DNA from: Psychrobacter sp. JCM 18900
GTDB taxonomy: Bacteria > Pseudomonadota > Gammaproteobacteria > Pseudomonadales > Moraxellaceae
DNA length: 64,000 nt
Direction of reading: 5' to 3'
Assembly (NCBI RefSeq): GCF_904846625.1
Contig: NZ_CAJHBL010000002.1
Location: forward strand, 310,001-374,000
Positions 38,476 to 46,411 of this stretch are shown here, one piece after another; position 1 is the first letter of the stretch, and each line of letters opens with the position of its first letter. The position numbers were made by a program, and so were the translations under genes. The notes under the pieces were generated by a model. That model was not told where the DNA came from. It saw only the letters and a program-made list of their open reading frames with translations, and did not search any database.

Positions 38476-38494
38476 TATAGACGATTGGTCTAAA
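38476..38494. promoter_or_regulatory. AcuR-type operator O3, upstream of acuI
   Basis: TATAGAC-GATTG-GTCTAAA, one mismatch in the arms. It ends 11 bp before the acuI start and just before its TAGGAG ribosome-binding site. Confidence 0.75.
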
Positions 38495-38505
38495 TAGGAG
38501 CTACT

Positions 38506-39489
38506 ATGTTTAATGCAATATTAATTGAAAAAAATGATGGTGTTTATCAGTCTAATTTGACAGAGATACAGGATACACAATTGCCAGAAGGCGATGTCAC
38601 AGTTCGTGTGGCATATAGCACGCTCAACTATAAAGATGGATTGGCCATCACGGGTCGTAGTCCTGTAGTACGCACATTCCCCATGGTTCCAGGGATTGAT
38701 TTAGCGGGTACCGTCGAAACAAGCAGCCATCCCCGCTACAAAGCTGGCGACAAGGTGTTGTTAAATGGTTGGAGCGTGGGTGAGAAATATTGGGGCGGTC
38801 TATCACAGAAAGCACGATTAAACGGTGACTGGCTTATCCCGCTCCCTGAGTCGATGACTGAACGTCAGGCGATGGCAATTGGTACAGCAGGATATACTGC
38901 GATGCTTTGTCTAATCGCATTAGAGCGTCATGGACTCACACCAGAGCGCGGTGAAGTATTGGTGACGGGTGCTAATGGCGGTGTTGGTAGCTTTGCCATC
39001 GCACTTTTAGCAAACCAAGGTTACTCTGTCACGGCGTCTACGGGACGTCTGGAAGAAACCGAATACTTAAAGAGCCTCGGTGCAACGACGATCATTGACC
39101 GTGCTGAACTGAGTAGTCCGGGACGCGCACTTGGTAAGGAGAAATGGGCTGCCGCAATTGATTCTGTTGGTAGTCATACGCTGGCCAACGTTTGTGCTAG
39201 CACGTGTGAAGATGGTTTAGTCGCTACTTGTGGATTGGCTCAAGGCATGGATTTCCCTGCTACTGTTGCGCCATTTATTTTACGCGGTGTCAGTTTGCTT
39301 GGTATTAATAGCGTGACGCGACCTTATGATGAGCGTGTAGAAGCATGGCAGCGTTTGAGCACAACCTTGGATATGACGCAATTGGATGCAATCACCAGAG
39401 AGGTTGGTCTAAGCGAAGTCATTCCGACAGCAAGCGAGTTATTGGATGGTAAGGTTCGTGGTCGAATAGTCGTTGATGTCAATCGTTAA
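38506..39489 (+). CDS. acuI: Acrylyl-CoA reductase (NADPH) AcuI / YhdH
   Basis: 327 residues. Zinc-free MDR enzyme with the AcuI/YhdH pattern: YSTLNYKDGLAITGRSPVVR and FPMVPGIDLAGTVE, and the NADPH motif VTGANGGVGSFAIALLANQG. It reduces toxic acryloyl-CoA to propionyl-CoA, relevant to DMSP or acrylate use. TAGGAG sits 5 bp before the ATG. It is controlled by the adjacent acuR through two palindromes. No DMSP lyase is seen here. The stop codon lies in a short 7-bp tandem repeat (39484-39503). Confidence 0.9.
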   Translation: MFNAILIEKNDGVYQSNLTEIQDTQLPEGDVTVRVAYSTLNYKDGLAITGRSPVVRTFPMVPGIDLAGTVETSSHPRYKAGDKVLLNGWSVGEKYWGGLSQKARLNGDWLIPLPESMTERQAMAIGTAGYTAMLCLIALERHGLTPERGEVLVTGANGGVGSFAIALLANQGYSVTASTGRLEETEYLKSLGATTIIDRAELSSPGRALGKEKWAAAIDSVGSHTLANVCASTCEDGLVATCGLAQGMDFPATVAPFILRGVSLLGINSVTRPYDERVEAWQRLSTTLDMTQLDAITREVGLSEVIPTASELLDGKVRGRIVVDVNR

Positions 39490-39873
39490 GCGTTAAGCGT
39501 TAATACTTCAACATTAAAGTTTCGGTGTTGAACCTCGTGTTAGCACATGAATAAGTGGTTCATCGAAACGTCTAAGATTGAATGCGCAAAGTGAAAAAGA
39601 ATTATTCACAAATGGTCACAAATATCGGTATTTATTTTTTGTCATCTGATGTGCTATCATCATTGAACGATCTATCGTGGGTTTAACAGTTTTGTTATTG
39701 CCGACCATGACAATAGTCTAATGGCGGCATGACAAACCTTGCAACTTCCAGCACGATATAAAACAACTCTGGTAAAGCGCATGAGCCTGTACTCCGACAA
39801 CCTCATTTGTGCCTGATTTTTTGCCTATTTGGGCGTATATCATACTTTTTCGTCGGAGTTACAGGAGTCTAAG
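39490..39873. other. Intergenic leader with long-range inverted repeat
   Basis: 384 bp. TTCAACA / TGTTGAA near 39508-39533 may end the acuI transcript. ACTCCGAC (39791-39798) pairs perfectly with GTCGGAGT (39852-39859) just before the next gene's AGGAG (39863-39867). ACTCC could pair with that AGGAG region instead, so the leader might switch. No gene seen. Confidence 0.4.
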
Positions 39874-40521
39874 GTGTTCAATATCATGAGCCACATTGCT
39901 AATCCATCTAAATATACCCGTCGTTATCACCCACGCCATTCTCTAGCGCAATATATTATCAATCAAATAGAGTCGCTTGAGCTGCGCCCGCAAGATATCG
40001 TCAAGCAAATGGGCTATCCTCTTAAACATACCATACCTGCCTATGACCGCCTGCGCCATGTACTGTCGAGCAAATACCTTGGGCTTGATGGTAGCTATAT
40101 GGACAAACACTTTACCGCTGATGAGTTTTTGGCAAAATTGTTTGCCGTGCTTGAGATACCGTATCAGCCATTCGCAGAAGATATTGCTCAAATTAAATAC
40201 GACTTAGCGAATTGCTCTAATACGCTACCCAGATATAGCTTACGAGCGGAAGTAGATTTTACATTTACGAGTGCTGATAATTGGATGTCTCGTGGCGCGG
40301 CTTCACGTTTTGCCCAAGTGCATTTACCTAGCGGTTTTGCCAAATTAGACGATGCTGCACGTAAATCAGCGATTCAAGACAGCATCTGCGAGCATTATCA
40401 GCAGTATGAGGGCAGTTTGCCATACGACGGTATCATCAAAGGCTATCGGCTGACCATTGAAAAAAACAGCCATGTGGTCGACCATGCAGAGTATGGATTG
40501 CCAAAATCTAGCAGTATCTAA
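39874..40521 (+). CDS. Hypothetical protein, possible N-terminal HTH
   Basis: 215 residues from GTG 39874, chosen because AGGAG lies 6 bp upstream; ATG 39886 (MSHIAN) is the alternative, and the frame is open further upstream. The N-terminal ~90 residues (LAQYIINQIESLELRPQDIV followed by KQMGY, then DRLRHVLSSKYLGLD) look like an XRE-style helix-turn-helix. The rest (about 95-215) is mixed and not recognised. No membrane segments. Cytoplasmic and perhaps DNA-binding, but function is unknown. Confidence 0.6.
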   Translation: MFNIMSHIANPSKYTRRYHPRHSLAQYIINQIESLELRPQDIVKQMGYPLKHTIPAYDRLRHVLSSKYLGLDGSYMDKHFTADEFLAKLFAVLEIPYQPFAEDIAQIKYDLANCSNTLPRYSLRAEVDFTFTSADNWMSRGAASRFAQVHLPSGFAKLDDAARKSAIQDSICEHYQQYEGSLPYDGIIKGYRLTIEKNSHVVDHAEYGLPKSSSI

Positions 40522-40596
40522 ATTTTTTTGAGTGTATAAGTAGCGTGAGCTTTTAATTACATTGATTAAATAATCACATTGACCGAAAAAAAATAT

Positions 40597-40627
40597 AAAA
40601 ATGCCTCACTTTATCGTGGGGCTTTTT
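40597..40627. terminator. Terminator between convergent genes
   Basis: GCCTCAC / GTGGGGC stem with one G-U pair, flanked by A and T runs. It serves the unknown gene ending at 40521 and possibly the TetR gene on the other strand. Confidence 0.65.
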
Positions 40628-40708
40628 GGTTTTTTACGTTATGTTTTATTCTAAGAGTCAAACACTGCTAAATATCAGTTTTATAAAATTCATTTTAAGC
40701 GTCAGGTT

Positions 40709-41347
40709 TCAAGCGTCAGGTTTAGAGATGGCCCGCCATAAAATCACAAATAGCGCATCGAATTCTGCATTTAACGGTGTTTCTGTTTGGCGAATGGTAT
40801 GCATTAAGCCAAGGCGACTGATAAACCCCATAAACACATCGAAGAGTATGTGTAGTGGGACAGTGTCATTGAGCACCCCACGATTTTGTCCATCTTCTAA
40901 TACCGCCAAAAACGCGCCAATTAACTCTTTGTTTTCATAGATTGCGATATTACGTATCCGTGAGGCAGAGACCGAAGACAGCACCATCACCGCATCTGGG
41001 TGCGAGTCTACAAAATCAAAGCAGACCCACAGTGTCTTACGTAGACGATCTTGTACGCTATCAATCCCTTGCAGATGATCCATAATCCGAGCCGCTAATC
41101 TGCCGAGCACAATATCCATAATGGTATAAAACAGCGTCTGCTTATCTCCAAAATACTTGTAGAGTGTTTGCAAAGAGACGTTTGCAGACTTTGCAATCTG
41201 CGCCATCGTCACCTCATTAGCGTCAAATCCTGCAAAGACTTTACGAACAGCTTGCTCAATTTTATCCAAAGTTGCGGGCCGCATATCGGATAGGGGCGCT
41301 AGAGATCGAGTTTGCGTGAGGCTATCTGACTGACTAAAGGTTTTCAT
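40709..41347 (-). CDS. TetR-family transcriptional regulator
   Basis: 212 residues. N-terminal helix-turn-helix at about 30-75 (VTMAQIAKSANVSLQTLYKY, FGDKQTLFYTIMD) and a C-terminal dimer/ligand domain of the AcrR C type. It is divergent from the beta-oxidation operon starting at 41726, with two copies of GTAAT-N4-ATTAC in the shared region, so it probably represses that operon and itself in response to an acyl-CoA (inference). The stop codon is inside a 14-bp tandem duplication (40697-40724). Confidence 0.85.
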   Translation of the reverse strand: MKTFSQSDSLTQTRSLAPLSDMRPATLDKIEQAVRKVFAGFDANEVTMAQIAKSANVSLQTLYKYFGDKQTLFYTIMDIVLGRLAARIMDHLQGIDSVQDRLRKTLWVCFDFVDSHPDAVMVLSSVSASRIRNIAIYENKELIGAFLAVLEDGQNRGVLNDTVPLHILFDVFMGFISRLGLMHTIRQTETPLNAEFDALFVILWRAISKPDA

Positions 41348-41433
41348 ATTTATCGCTTCTTAAAGTATTGGCTATTTGATACGTCCTACCAGTTAAATGA
41401 TTTGCTCGATAATTTAACATGATTAAATCAATA

Positions 41434-41449
41434 AGTAATGTAGATTACT
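41434..41449. promoter_or_regulatory. Palindrome AGTAAT-N4-ATTACT, candidate TetR operator 1
   Basis: Perfect 6-bp arms, about 87 bp upstream of the divergent TetR gene start. It shares the GTAAT-N4-ATTAC core with operator 2. Confidence 0.6.
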
Positions 41450-41542
41450 ATTTTTATTTAATTGATTGCGAAGTAGTTTTTCGTAGCCTATTATAAGACT
41501 TGTATATTAATAAATACAAAGAATTTATCGTATATCTACAAC

Positions 41543-41558
41543 GGTAATATAAATTACC
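41543..41558. promoter_or_regulatory. Palindrome GGTAAT-N4-ATTACC, candidate TetR operator 2
   Basis: Perfect 6-bp arms, same core as operator 1, 109 bp away. It lies just upstream of the repeat B copy that contains a TATAAT hexamer. Confidence 0.6.
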
Positions 41559-41580
41559 ATAATTTAAAAAATGGCTTAGA

Positions 41581-41687
41581 TATAGTCAGTTTAATATAAT
41601 TTCGATACAAGGAAACCGAGTGCAAGTTATACATTAGTATGCTTAGCGAGGATGACGATGTAGCGGATTTATATAGACTTGACTATA
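41581..41687. mobile_element. MITE-like repeat B, intact copy
   Basis: 107 bp with short terminal inverted repeats TATAGTCA and TGACTATA, no ORF. It is the uninterrupted homologue of the element at 31656-31933. It carries a perfect -10 hexamer TATAAT at 41595-41600 and lies between operator 2 and the acyl-CoA dehydrogenase start, so it may contribute to that gene's promoter or leader. Confidence 0.7.
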
Positions 41688-41725
41688 TAGTTGTTATTCA
41701 CTCCACCTTGTCAAGGATAGACACC

Positions 41726-42877
41726 ATGAGTATCGAAAAATTTACCCCAAACTGGATGACCGAAGAGCATCAGATGGTGTATGACAGCGCCTTAAAAATG
41801 TTTCAATCTTGGGATCCTAAAGATGAGCAGTGGCGCAAAAATGGCATGATTGATCGCGCTGCTTGGGAAGAGGCAGGCGAGATGGGGTTTTTGTGTGCGG
41901 CGATACCAGCTGAGTATGGCGGCGGCGGCGGCGATTTCGGTCACGAAGCCGCGCTTATCTACGCACAGACCGAAGCCAATCAATCGGGATTTGGCGGTAT
42001 GGTGCATTCAGGCATTGTCGCGCCTTATATTTTAGACCATGGTACTGAAGAACAAAAACAAGCGTGGCTACCAAGAATGGCAACGGGCGAATATATCGGC
42101 GCTATCGCCATGACCGAGCCTGGTACTGGCTCCGACCTACAAAACATCAAAACCTATGCGGTAAAAGACGGTGATGACTACATTATCAATGGCTCTAAGA
42201 CCTTTATTACTAATGGTCAGCATGCCAATCTTATCTTATTAGCATGCAAAACAGACCGCGAAAAAGGTGCGCAAGGTGTCTCACTTATCATTGTCGAAAC
42301 GGATAAAGTAGAAGGGTTTGAGCGCGGACGTAATCTCGACAAGATTGGTCTGACGTCGCAAGATACCTCAGAGTTGTTCTTTAGCAATGTACGTGTGCCG
42401 CAAACCAACCTGTTGGGTACGGTAGAAGGCATGGGCTTTATCCAAATGATGCAAGAGCTGCCACGTGAGCGTTTAATCATTGCGCTATCAGGGGTCGGCT
42501 CGATGAAGCTTGCTATCAATCTAACGCTAGACTACGTAAAAGGCCGTGAAGCCTTTGGCAAACCTATTTGGAAGTTTCAAAATACGCGCTTTAAGATGGC
42601 GGAATGCTATGCTGATTATCTTGCTGCCAGTACCATGTGTGATGCAGCAGTCGATGCGATGTTAGATGGTAAGCTGTCTGTACCGCATGCTTCATTAATT
42701 AAATACTGGGTCACCGAAAAACAGTGCGAAGTCATCGACGAATGCGTGCAGCTGTTTGGTGGCTATGGTTATATGACAGAGTATCCTATCGCTCGTCTAT
42801 ATGCCGATGCGCGCGTACAAAAAATCTATGGCGGTACCAATGAGATTATGAAAGAGCTAGCTTCACGATTTATGTAG
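41726..42877 (+). CDS. Acyl-CoA dehydrogenase, long-chain (LCAD) type
   Basis: 383 residues from ATG 41726, with AAGGA 8 bp upstream; the frame opens 29 codons earlier, but that stretch lies partly in a repeat. FAD motif MTEPGTGSDLQNIKT. The usual IYEGT catalytic Glu is replaced (IYGGTNEIM), while the alternative base Glu is present in ELPRERL, the pattern of long-chain and isovaleryl-type dehydrogenases. First gene of an operon with thiolase, FadB-like protein and CoA transferase. An in-frame run of glycines (residues 61-64) is encoded by GGC repeats. Confidence 0.93.
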   Translation: MSIEKFTPNWMTEEHQMVYDSALKMFQSWDPKDEQWRKNGMIDRAAWEEAGEMGFLCAAIPAEYGGGGGDFGHEAALIYAQTEANQSGFGGMVHSGIVAPYILDHGTEEQKQAWLPRMATGEYIGAIAMTEPGTGSDLQNIKTYAVKDGDDYIINGSKTFITNGQHANLILLACKTDREKGAQGVSLIIVETDKVEGFERGRNLDKIGLTSQDTSELFFSNVRVPQTNLLGTVEGMGFIQMMQELPRERLIIALSGVGSMKLAINLTLDYVKGREAFGKPIWKFQNTRFKMAECYADYLAASTMCDAAVDAMLDGKLSVPHASLIKYWVTEKQCEVIDECVQLFGGYGYMTEYPIARLYADARVQKIYGGTNEIMKELASRFM

Positions 42878-42939
42878 ACGCTTATATTATAAGACTACGA
42901 TAATTATTGTTTGTTTAAAAAATAAAAAAAGGATTTTTT

Positions 42940-44148
42940 ATGACTGAGACTGCTTATATTTATGATGCGATCCGCACGCCACGTGGCAAAGGCAAAAAGG
43001 ACGGTTCGTTGTATCAGGCATCACCGATTTGGCTGACGCGCACTTTATTAAAGGAGATGCAACAGCGTCACAACTTGGATACCAGTTTGGTCGATGATGT
43101 GGTACTTGGCTGCGTGACACCAGTGGGTGAGCAAGGCTCTGATATCGCCCGCATTGCTGCTATCGATGCTGGCTGGGCACAGAGTGTGGCAGGTCTTACC
43201 TTATCTCGTTTTTGTGCCTCTGGTCTAGAATCTATCAATTTAGCTGCGGCCAAAGTCATGTCAGGTATGGAAGACATGGTCGTGGCGGGTGGCGTTGAGT
43301 CTATGAGCCGTGTACCGATGGGCTCTGATGGCGGTGCTTGGTACATGGATCCGCGTGTCAATGAAGCGACGCATTTCGTGCCACAAGGAGTGGGTGCAGA
43401 TACCATCGCAACGCTCAAAGGCTTTAGTCGTAGTGATGTCGATGCCTTTGCCACTGAGTCGCATCACCGCGCTGCGCAGGCTTGGGAGAAGGGCTATTAC
43501 GATAAGTCTGTTGTCCCTGTCACCGATATCAATGGCATGATGCTATTGGATAAAGACGAAACCATCCGACCTAATACCAATGTCGAGACCTTAGCTAGCC
43601 TAAAACCTTCTTTTATTATGCCAGGCAAAATGGGCTTTGATAGCGTTATCTTGGACAGATACACCACAATTGAAACCGTCAATCACGTGCATCATGCGGG
43701 TAACTCTTCAGGCATTGTTGATGGGGCTGCCATTTGTTTGGTTGGTAGTGCAGCGGCTGGTCAAAAAGCAGGGCTAAAACCACGCGCCAAAATCACAATG
43801 GCCTCAGTTGTTGGTTCAGAACCTGCCATTATGCTGACAGGTCCGACACCAGCTTGCCAAAAATCCCTCGATAAAGCGGGTATGCAAGCTTCTGATATAG
43901 ACCTTTGGGAAATTAACGAGGCATTCGCTGCTGTCCCGATGAATACTGCTGATGATTTCGGCATCTCGCTTGATATTGTCAATGTCAATGGTGGTGCAAT
44001 CGCTATGGGTCATCCGCTTGGCGCAACAGGCGCGATGCTGATGACGACTGTCCTTGATGAGTTAGAACGCCGCGACTTACAGACCGCTATGATTACGCTA
44101 TGTGTGGGCGGGGGTATGGGAATTGCTACCATTATCGAGCGTGTTTAA
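42940..44148 (+). CDS. Acetyl-CoA C-acyltransferase (thiolase)
   Basis: 402 residues. Nucleophilic Cys92 in [15 protein letters not shown], the His motif [15 protein letters not shown] and the C-terminal Cys in TLCVGGGMG. It cleaves 3-ketoacyl-CoA with CoA, the last beta-oxidation step. AAGGA precedes the start. It lies 62 bp after the acyl-CoA dehydrogenase and 73 bp before the FadB-like gene, so together the three can complete a beta-oxidation cycle. Biosynthetic use is less likely in this setting. Confidence 0.94.
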   Translation: MTETAYIYDAIRTPRGKGKKDGSLYQASPIWLTRTLLKEMQQRHNLDTSLVDDVVLGCVTPVGEQGSDIARIAAIDAGWAQSVAGLTLSRFCASGLESINLAAAKVMSGMEDMVVAGGVESMSRVPMGSDGGAWYMDPRVNEATHFVPQGVGADTIATLKGFSRSDVDAFATESHHRAAQAWEKGYYDKSVVPVTDINGMMLLDKDETIRPNTNVETLASLKPSFIMPGKMGFDSVILDRYTTIETVNHVHHAGNSSGIVDGAAICLVGSAAAGQKAGLKPRAKITMASVVGSEPAIMLTGPTPACQKSLDKAGMQASDIDLWEINEAFAAVPMNTADDFGISLDIVNVNGGAIAMGHPLGATGAMLMTTVLDELERRDLQTAMITLCVGGGMGIATIIERV

Positions 44149-44221
44149 CTTTTTTCTAGAATAGACTAAAAAACCAATTAGACTAAAACGCAATATACAA
44201 AGAATCATTTAAGGGATAAAA

Positions 44222-46411
44222 ATGATGACAAATAACCAGACAGCAGATAGCGTAACAGCCATTAATGAATTAGAAAACTTCTCTGCCCAGCGTGATGACG
44301 ACGGTATCGTCACCGTCACGATTGGCCAAAGCAAACGCAAAATGAATGTCATCGGTGATGGCTTTACGGAGTCGTTCGCCACGATAGTCGATAGTTTCAT
44401 CAATGATGATGCAGCCACAGGCTTGATTCTCACATCGGCCAAAGAAACCTTTGTGGTTGGCGCAGATATTGATCAATTGAACCAGATAAAGACAGCCGAG
44501 CAAGCATTTTCACTGACCGAAGAATTAAAGGGAAGTTTGCGCAAGCTTGAGACCTCAGGTAAGCCTGTGGTCGCTGCTATGACAGGAACCGCACTAGGCG
44601 GCGGTTTAGAGCTTGCACTGGCATGTCATTATCGTATTGCCATTGACACGCCCAAGACCAAGCTTGGTTTGCCTGAGGTGAAACTGGGCTTGCTACCTGG
44701 CGGCGGCGGTACTCAGCGTTTGCCTCGATTGGTCGGTATTCAGGTAGCACTGGAGCTGATGACTCAGGGCAAAGAATTACGACCAGCTGCGGCAAAAGAC
44801 ATTGGACTTATTGATGCGACCGCTACTGATCGAGCAGATATGCTGAAGCAAGCAAAAGACTGGATTCAAAGTAATCCAAGCGCGCAGCAGCCATGGGATA
44901 AGAAAGGTTTTAAAATTCCTGGCGGCGATAGTAAGCATCCAAAGGTGGTTCCTATATTCTCTATCGCCCCAGCCATGGCCAATCAAAAATCACATGGCAA
45001 CTATCCAGCGATTACTCACATTATGTCTTGTGTGTTTGAAGGATGCCTCGTGGATATCGATACAGGGCTTGAAATTGAGTCGCGTTATTTTGCCGCTTGC
45101 GTGATGTCTACTGAATCTAAAAACATGATTAACACCTTATGGACGCAGCTGAATAGTATCAAGAAAGGTCAGTCTAGGCCCCAAGGGTTTGAGCGAACCC
45201 AAATTAAAAAGGTCGGTATCTTGGGCGCTGGCATGATGGGCGCTGGCATTGCTTATGTCACTGCCAAAGTAGGTATAGACGTTGTCTTATTGGACACAGA
45301 AATTGCCAATGCAGAAAAAGGCAAAGCGTATTCTGCTAGTATTTTGGATAAAGCCATTAGCCGAAAGCGCGCTACCGAAGAGAAAAAACAAGCCCTCCTA
45401 GAACGCATTACGCCAACCGTTTCTTACGATAATTTGGCAGATTGCGATCTTATTATCGAAGCGGTATTTGAAAACCGAGAAATTAAAGCCAAGTGTACCC
45501 AGCAAAGTGAAGCAGTGATTACAAACACGGCCGTCTATGCTTCTAACACCTCAACACTACCAATTACAGGATTGGCAAAAGCCAGCACGCGACCAAACCA
45601 GTTTATCGGTCTGCATTTTTTCTCGCCAGTAGACAAGATGCCGCTCGTTGAGATTATCATGGGCGAGCAAACCGACGATGCAACATTGGCCAAAGCTTTC
45701 GACTATGTTGTACAAATAGGTAAAACGCCTATCGTCGTCAATGATAGTCATGGCTTTTATACTTCGCGGGTATTTGGCACCTATGTTTCAGAGGGTATTG
45801 CGATGCTAGGAGAGGGTGTGCATCCGCGTAGCATCGAAGTCGCCGGACTAAAAACAGGTATGCCGATGCCGCCGCTAGCATTGCAAGATGAAGTGTCGTT
45901 GAGCCTCGCATTGCATGTCAGCGAACAGCAGCAGCTTGATATGGCAGCCGAAGGTAAGCCAATCGTAGTGCGGCCTTCTTATGACATACTAAAAACATTG
46001 GTTAATGAGCATGGACGCGAAGGTAAGAAAAATGGCAAAGGGTTCTATGACTATCCAACAGAGGGTGATAAATATCTATGGCCTGAGTTGGTAAATTTAT
46101 ACCCACCAAAGTCAGAGCAACCATCGCAGCAAGATTTGGTTGATCGCCTGATGTTTATTCAAGCCAATGAATCTGCTAAATGCTATGAGGAAAATGTCGT
46201 GCGCTCAGTGGCCGATACCAATATAGGGTCTATCTTTGGTTGGGGGTTTGCACCGCAGCATGGCGGTACGCTACAGTTTATCAATGCAATGGGCGTGAGT
46301 GCGTTTGTTGAGCGTAGCCGTGAGCTGGCTGCGAAATATGGTGAACGTTTTGAGCCTGCTCAAATCTTGCTAGATATGGCAGCCAAAGGCGAGGCGTTCT
46401 CCGATGACTGA
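44222..46411 (+). CDS. Multifunctional enoyl-CoA hydratase / 3-hydroxyacyl-CoA dehydrogenase (FadB/FadJ-like)
   Basis: 729 residues. The N-terminal crotonase domain (about 15-200) has both active-site Glu regions, GTALGGGLELALACH and LGLPEVKLGLLPGGGGTQR. The 3-hydroxyacyl-CoA dehydrogenase NAD domain begins at about 335 with GAGMMGAGIAYVTAKVGIDV, and HFFSPVDKMPLVEII carries the catalytic His. C-terminal dehydrogenase repeats follow. It hydrates enoyl-CoA and oxidises the product. Its end overlaps the next gene by 8 bp, showing translational coupling. It is distant from fadA, so this is an accessory FadB/FadJ-type copy. Confidence 0.94.
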   Translation: MMTNNQTADSVTAINELENFSAQRDDDGIVTVTIGQSKRKMNVIGDGFTESFATIVDSFINDDAATGLILTSAKETFVVGADIDQLNQIKTAEQAFSLTEELKGSLRKLETSGKPVVAAMTGTALGGGLELALACHYRIAIDTPKTKLGLPEVKLGLLPGGGGTQRLPRLVGIQVALELMTQGKELRPAAAKDIGLIDATATDRADMLKQAKDWIQSNPSAQQPWDKKGFKIPGGDSKHPKVVPIFSIAPAMANQKSHGNYPAITHIMSCVFEGCLVDIDTGLEIESRYFAACVMSTESKNMINTLWTQLNSIKKGQSRPQGFERTQIKKVGILGAGMMGAGIAYVTAKVGIDVVLLDTEIANAEKGKAYSASILDKAISRKRATEEKKQALLERITPTVSYDNLADCDLIIEAVFENREIKAKCTQQSEAVITNTAVYASNTSTLPITGLAKASTRPNQFIGLHFFSPVDKMPLVEIIMGEQTDDATLAKAFDYVVQIGKTPIVVNDSHGFYTSRVFGTYVSEGIAMLGEGVHPRSIEVAGLKTGMPMPPLALQDEVSLSLALHVSEQQQLDMAAEGKPIVVRPSYDILKTLVNEHGREGKKNGKGFYDYPTEGDKYLWPELVNLYPPKSEQPSQQDLVDRLMFIQANESAKCYEENVVRSVADTNIGSIFGWGFAPQHGGTLQFINAMGVSAFVERSRELAAKYGERFEPAQILLDMAAKGEAFSDD

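Noticed and set aside
41639..41725. 29-residue extension of the acyl-CoA dehydrogenase
   Set aside because: It is translated from the end of a mobile repeat, and AAGGA supports the ATG at 41726.
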